Shown here in pieces: positions 60,416 to 64,000 of a DNA stretch of 64,000 nucleotides. Positions within the stretch are counted from its first letter, which is position 1. Each line of letters starts with the position of its first letter. A program made the translations under genes and the position numbers. Source of the stretch: Hydractinia symbiolongicarpus (taxonomy: Eukaryota; Cnidaria; Hydrozoa; Anthoathecata; Hydractiniidae); NCBI RefSeq assembly GCF_029227915.1, contig NC_079879.1, positions 20,662,501-20,726,500 of the forward strand, written 5' to 3'. The notes below the pieces were generated by a model. That model did not search any database. It was given only the letters and a program-made list of their open reading frames with translations, and was not told where the DNA came from.

Positions 60416-61522
60416 ATGAGGTTCTTACAGTTATTGATGTTGTTTGGGCTTGTAGCTGTTCTATTAGCAGGTATGTGCTGACATAAAATTCAATAAATTT
60501 TCCTCTGTTCGTATACCAGGTACTTTCGTATTGGCTGTAAGTATAACAATAAACCATGTTTGCTCTGCTGGGAAGGACCGGATTACAGGTCCTGAAAAAC
60601 TCGAAAAGAATAGGTTTAGGATTTTAGGATTTTTTATTTATAGCGAAAAGCGAGGATGATAACAAGAATGAACTAGATGTTGTGGACGAAGATGCAGACG
60701 ACAAGAGCCCTGAAAAAGGTAAAATTACCGCTGTTAGTTTTGAACAGGCTTTTGGCGTCTTTGTCCTATTCAGTCTCTGGAAAATAAAGGTTAAGGCTAA
60801 CCTAAAGTTGGAATCCCAGTATTTCTTAGTTTAATATTTGTAAAATAACGTTTTATTTTATCATAAATATTATTACGTGAAAAATACTTATGAATTGCAG
60901 GAAAGACCTAAGCTTTGAAGAATAAAATATTTAAAAGCAGACTCTGAAAGTGGCATACTACCTAGGAAAACTATAACACAATAACATAGAGAAATTATAA
61001 AAGAAACTGATGAACTGTACGTACGTATGTAAGTGGCATACTACTTAGGAAAACTATAACAAAATAACATAGAAAACACATAAATACATTGATGAACTGT
61101 ACATTTGGTTATTGTTTCTTTTATAGCTGAGGACACTGATAGTGATGATGATAACAATAATAATGATAATGAGGATGATGATGATGAGGATGATGCGGAT
61201 GAAGATGATGAAAAGGGACAAGATGTTATGAAGAGAGACGAAGATGAAGAGGACGAACCCAAAAATGCTAAAGGTAACAATACTAATAAAATAATTTTTT
61301 GGAATACTAATTTTGCTTACTTTTAATTCTTCTACCCTAAATTTAGATCCCTTGTGGTTTGGTCGACGACGCCGCAGCTACTACCGTCGACGATCCTACT
61401 ACCGTCGACGATCGTACTACCGTCGACGCACGCCAAAACGTCGACGAACGCCTAAACGTCGCCGTTCTTACTACCGTCGCCGTTCCTACTATCGTCGTCG
61501 ATTTGGCTTTAAAAAGCTCTAA
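60416..61522 (+). CDS. Secreted acidic/Arg-Tyr-repeat precursor, copy 1
   Basis: Four exons, 60416-60470, 60644-60718, 61127-61273, 61347-61522; all phase 1, 150 residues. Residues 1-18 form a clear signal peptide (MRFLQLLMLFGLVAVLLA). Residues 19-92 are an Asp/Glu-rich pro-region: 39 acidic against 9 basic, net about -30, with one dibasic site (MKR, residues 79-80). Residues 93-150 are a cationic peptide starting DPLWFGRRRR: five SYYRRR and two TPKRRR hexads, ending FGFKKL; 25 Arg, 4 Lys and 10 Tyr, net about +28. So the pro-part neutralises the peptide. I know no homologue. The layout (signal, acidic pro-part, cationic end) recalls Hydra arminins and other antimicrobial precursors; an adhesive or matrix polycation is an alternative. 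The leader exon lies at about 60166-60208. Confidence 0.85.
60901..60935 (+). other. Possible alternative terminal exon of copy 1
   Basis: In intron 2 a good acceptor (gaattgcag) opens an exon reading, in phase with exon 2, Gly-Lys-Thr-stop, with AATAAA about 20 nt further (gaagaataaaat). Use of it would give a 46-residue product: signal peptide plus short acidic peptide without the cationic part. The same sequence exists in copy 2 near 62760. Confidence 0.4.
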
Positions 61523-62209
61523 ACATTAAGTACAATGTATATGCAGATATAATTTGTATGAGAAAACCAGTTTTAAAAAAGCTTGTCTACTTTTCTAAAT
61601 GCCCACTCTAAATTTTTAACATTTCTCCAATCTTTGAAATGGAAAAGTGGCGGATTTAACGCTAGGGATGCAATATGCAACTTAACTTTAAGAACAGTAC
61701 ATTCAATCAATTTATAAAAAAAATCTTGTTGATATTGAGCTAAGTTTTTAAATTGCACTACGTTGCACAGAAACGTACCTCAACGGTCGTTAAAAGAGTG
61801 TTTTTCAAAACTGCTTATTAACTCACCACCATTGACAACTTTTATCAGTCAAAGCCTTGCGGTGCTTACTACATAGCGATGCAAAAATAACACACTTGAT
61901 TTTACTCTGTTAAACGTGAAGAACAAGTTGAAACGACCATTTTCAGGGTCATCAGTGGTTTTTACTGAATTACCTAGCTTACGGATTGCTTGCATGCTGA
62001 GCACGTAGATCTACGGATCTATGGTATGCTTAATTTCAGGGATTCCTTAGCCCTGAAAAATTTTTGCTTTGCCTGCCCAAGTCATAACATTTAGACAAGC
62101 TAGTGTCAATCCATTTTATATCGATACATCGATACATGCATTTAGTAATAATTTTTACATTCAAATTGACAATACATTTCAGTCAAAAAGTAACATATTT
62201 CTTTTATGT
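61523..62209. other. Spacer between tandem genes
   Basis: 3' flank of copy 1, duplicated after copy 2. It has no TATA box plus donor like that at 60136-60208, and no reading frame of note. Confidence 0.5.
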
Positions 62210-62274
62210 GAAGCAATATTCGTAAAGTTTATATATTTTTCTAGCAACATAAATTTCTTTTTTAACAAATATAG

Positions 62275-63381
62275 ATGAGGTTCTTACAGTTATTGATGTT
62301 GTTTGGGCTTGTAGCTGTTCTATTAGCAGGTATGTGCTGACATAAAATTCAATAAATTTTCCTCTGTTCGTATACCAGGTACTTTCGTATTGGCTGTAAG
62401 TATAACAATAAACCATGTTTGCTCTGCTGGGAAGGACCGGATTACAGGTCCTGAAAAACTCGAAAAGAATAGGTTTAGGATTTTAGGATTTTTTATTTAT
62501 AGCGAAAAGCGAGGATGATAACAAGAATGAACTAGATGTTGTGGACGAAGATGCAGACGACAAGAGCCCTGAAAAAGGTAAAATTACCGCTGTTAGTTTT
62601 GAACAGGCTTTTGCCGTCTTTGTCCTATTCAGTCTCTGGAAAATAAAGGTTAAGGCTAACCTAAAGTTGGAATCCCAGTATTTCTTAGTTTAATATTTGT
62701 AAAATAACGTTTTATTTTATCATAAATATTATTACGTGAAAAATACTTATGAATTGCAGGAAAGACCTAAGCTTTGAAGAATAAAATATTTAAAAGCAGA
62801 CTCTGAAAGTGGCATACTACCTAGGAAAACTATAACACAATAACATAGAGAAATTATAAAAGAAACTGATGAACTGTACGTACGTATGTAAGTGGCATAC
62901 TACTTAGGAAAACTATAACAAAATAACATAGAAAACACATAAATACATTGATGAACTGTACATTTGGTTATTGTTTCTTTTATAGCTGAGGACACTGATA
63001 GTGATGATGATAACAATAATAATGATAATGATGATGATGATGATGAGGATGATGCGGATGAAGATGATGAAAAGGGACAAGATGTTATGAAGAGAGACGA
63101 AGATGAAGAGGACGAACCCAAAAATGCTAAAGGTAACAATACTAATAAAATAATTTTTTGGAATACTAATTTTGCTTACTTTTAATTCTTCTACCCTAAA
63201 TTTAGATCCCTTGTGGTTTGGTCGACGACGCCGCAGCTACTACCGTCGACGATCCTACTACCGTCGACGATCGTACTACCGTCGACGCACGCCAAAACGT
63301 CGACGAACGCCTAAACGTCGCCGTTCTTACTACCGTCGCCGTTCCTACTATCGTCGTCGATTTGGCTTTAAAAAGCTCTAA
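62275..63381 (+). CDS. Secreted acidic/Arg-Tyr-repeat precursor, copy 2
   Basis: Exons 62275-62329, 62503-62577, 62986-63132, 63206-63381, each 1,859 bp from its partner in copy 1. The 150-residue product differs only by Asp for Glu at residue 59, which keeps the charge. Signal peptide, acidic pro-region, dibasic site and all seven Arg hexads are intact, so selection or very recent origin is likely. The unit starts at 62210, inside the leader intron, so copy 2 lacks the TATA box and leader exon of copy 1. Its start codon follows directly on an acceptor (aaatatag/ATG). It would need read-through from copy 1, a new promoter, or a trans-spliced leader. Collapsed or duplicated assembly is another explanation. 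Confidence 0.82.
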
Positions 63382-64000
63382 ACATTAAGTACAATGTATA
63401 TGCAGATATAATTTGTATGAGAAAACCAGTTTTAAAAAAGCTTGTCAATTTTTCTAAATGCCCACTCTAAATTTTTAACATTTCTCCAATCTTTGAAATG
63501 GAAAAGTGGCGGATTTAACGCTAGGGATGCAATATGCAACTTAACTTTAAGAACAGTACATTCAATCAATTTATAAAAAAAATCTTGTTGATATTGAGCT
63601 AAGTTTTTAAATTGCACTACGTTGCACAGAAACGTACCTCAACGGTCGTTAAAAGAGTGTTTTTCAAAACTGCTTATTAACTCACCACCATTGACAACTT
63701 TTATCAGTCAAAGCCTTGCGGTGCTTACTACATAGCGATGCAAAAATAACACACTTGATTTTACTCTGTTAAACGTGAAGAACAAGTTGAAACGACCATT
63801 TTCAGGGTCATCAGTGGTTTTTACTGAATTACCTAGCTTACGGATTGCTTGCATGCTGAGCACGTAGATCTACGGATCTATGGTATGCTTAATTTCAGGG
63901 ATTCCTTAGCCCTGAAAAATTTTTGCTTTGCCTGCCCAAGTCATAACATTTAGACAAGCTAGTGTCAATCCATTTTATATCGATACATCGATACATGCAT

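Larger units (their letters stand above)
60351..64000 (+). repeat. Tandem 1,859-bp gene-bearing units
   Basis: Unit 1 spans 60351-62209 and unit 2 starts at 62210 and runs off the window. By eye, only about four substitutions separate the aligned 1.79 kb: one in intron 2, one in exon 3 (GAG to GAT) and two downstream of the gene. The window ends 68 bases before a third unit would start. Confidence 0.95.

Noticed and set aside
60294-60557. Minus frame covering exon 1 of the tandem gene
   Set aside because: Antisense to a clear signal-peptide exon with good splice sites; the plus-strand reading explains the sequence.
61041-61280. Minus frame rich in Ser (and its copy at 62900)
   Set aside because: It is the antisense shadow of the Asp/Glu-rich exon 3 of the tandem genes.
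1-64000. CRISPR array, bacterial operon or phage system
   Set aside because: Spliced genes, LINEs and SINEs show a eukaryotic chromosome; no regularly spaced direct repeats were found.

Overview
The window looks like AT-rich nuclear DNA of an invertebrate animal. Spliced protein-coding genes with introns of about 0.1 to 7.6 kb sit among LINEs, a SINE family, MITEs, fold-back elements and a Penelope-like fragment. Gene content (a basal-type NALCN channel, two-exon GGH, clustered SORD copies), the repeat types and a secreted acidic/cationic precursor fit a cnidarian, possibly a hydrozoan. That placement is inference; nothing here fixes the species.

Layout: 0.1-4.1 kb, decayed antisense CR1-like LINE with an SGNH-esterase ORF1. 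5.6-10.1 kb, BCKDHB (+, ten exons) with an apparent 20-nt gap in exon 4. 10.8-11.3 kb, two exons of an unidentified minus-strand gene carrying an in-frame TGA. 13.0-14.5 kb, a cluster of strong palindromes. 16.0-17.9 kb, a retinol-dehydrogenase-like SDR (-) with a Penelope RT scrap in its intron. 18.0-19.2 kb, a MITE and unassigned coding-like patches. 21.0-22.3 kb, two SINE copies, one split by a 666-bp MITE. 22.3 kb, the 38-residue microgene OST4 (+). 23.6-26.7 kb, a broken SORD copy, followed at 28.3-32.3 kb by an intact nine-exon SORD. 33-36 kb, fold-backs and a coding-like exon. 36.0-50.1 kb, NALCN (+): a first exon, a 7.6-kb intron holding an antisense SINE and a near full-length LINE, a 4.76-kb central exon and a short last exon. 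52.2-53.7 kb, GGH (+). 53.7-60.1 kb, no gene recognised. 60.1-64.0 kb, two nearly identical 1,859-bp tandem units, each encoding a signal peptide, an Asp/Glu-rich pro-region and an Arg/Tyr repeat peptide.

The metabolic genes (branched-chain amino acid breakdown, polyol oxidation, folate polyglutamate trimming, N-glycosylation subunit, SDR) are housekeeping and not an operon. The most novel content is the terminal tandem pair, a charge-balanced secreted polycation precursor similar in design to cnidarian cationic defence peptides. Other points of note are the EEEE pore of NALCN, splice acceptors lying next to many start codons (compatible with spliced-leader trans-splicing), and a dispersed fold-back family sharing the terminus CTCGTCCCCAG.
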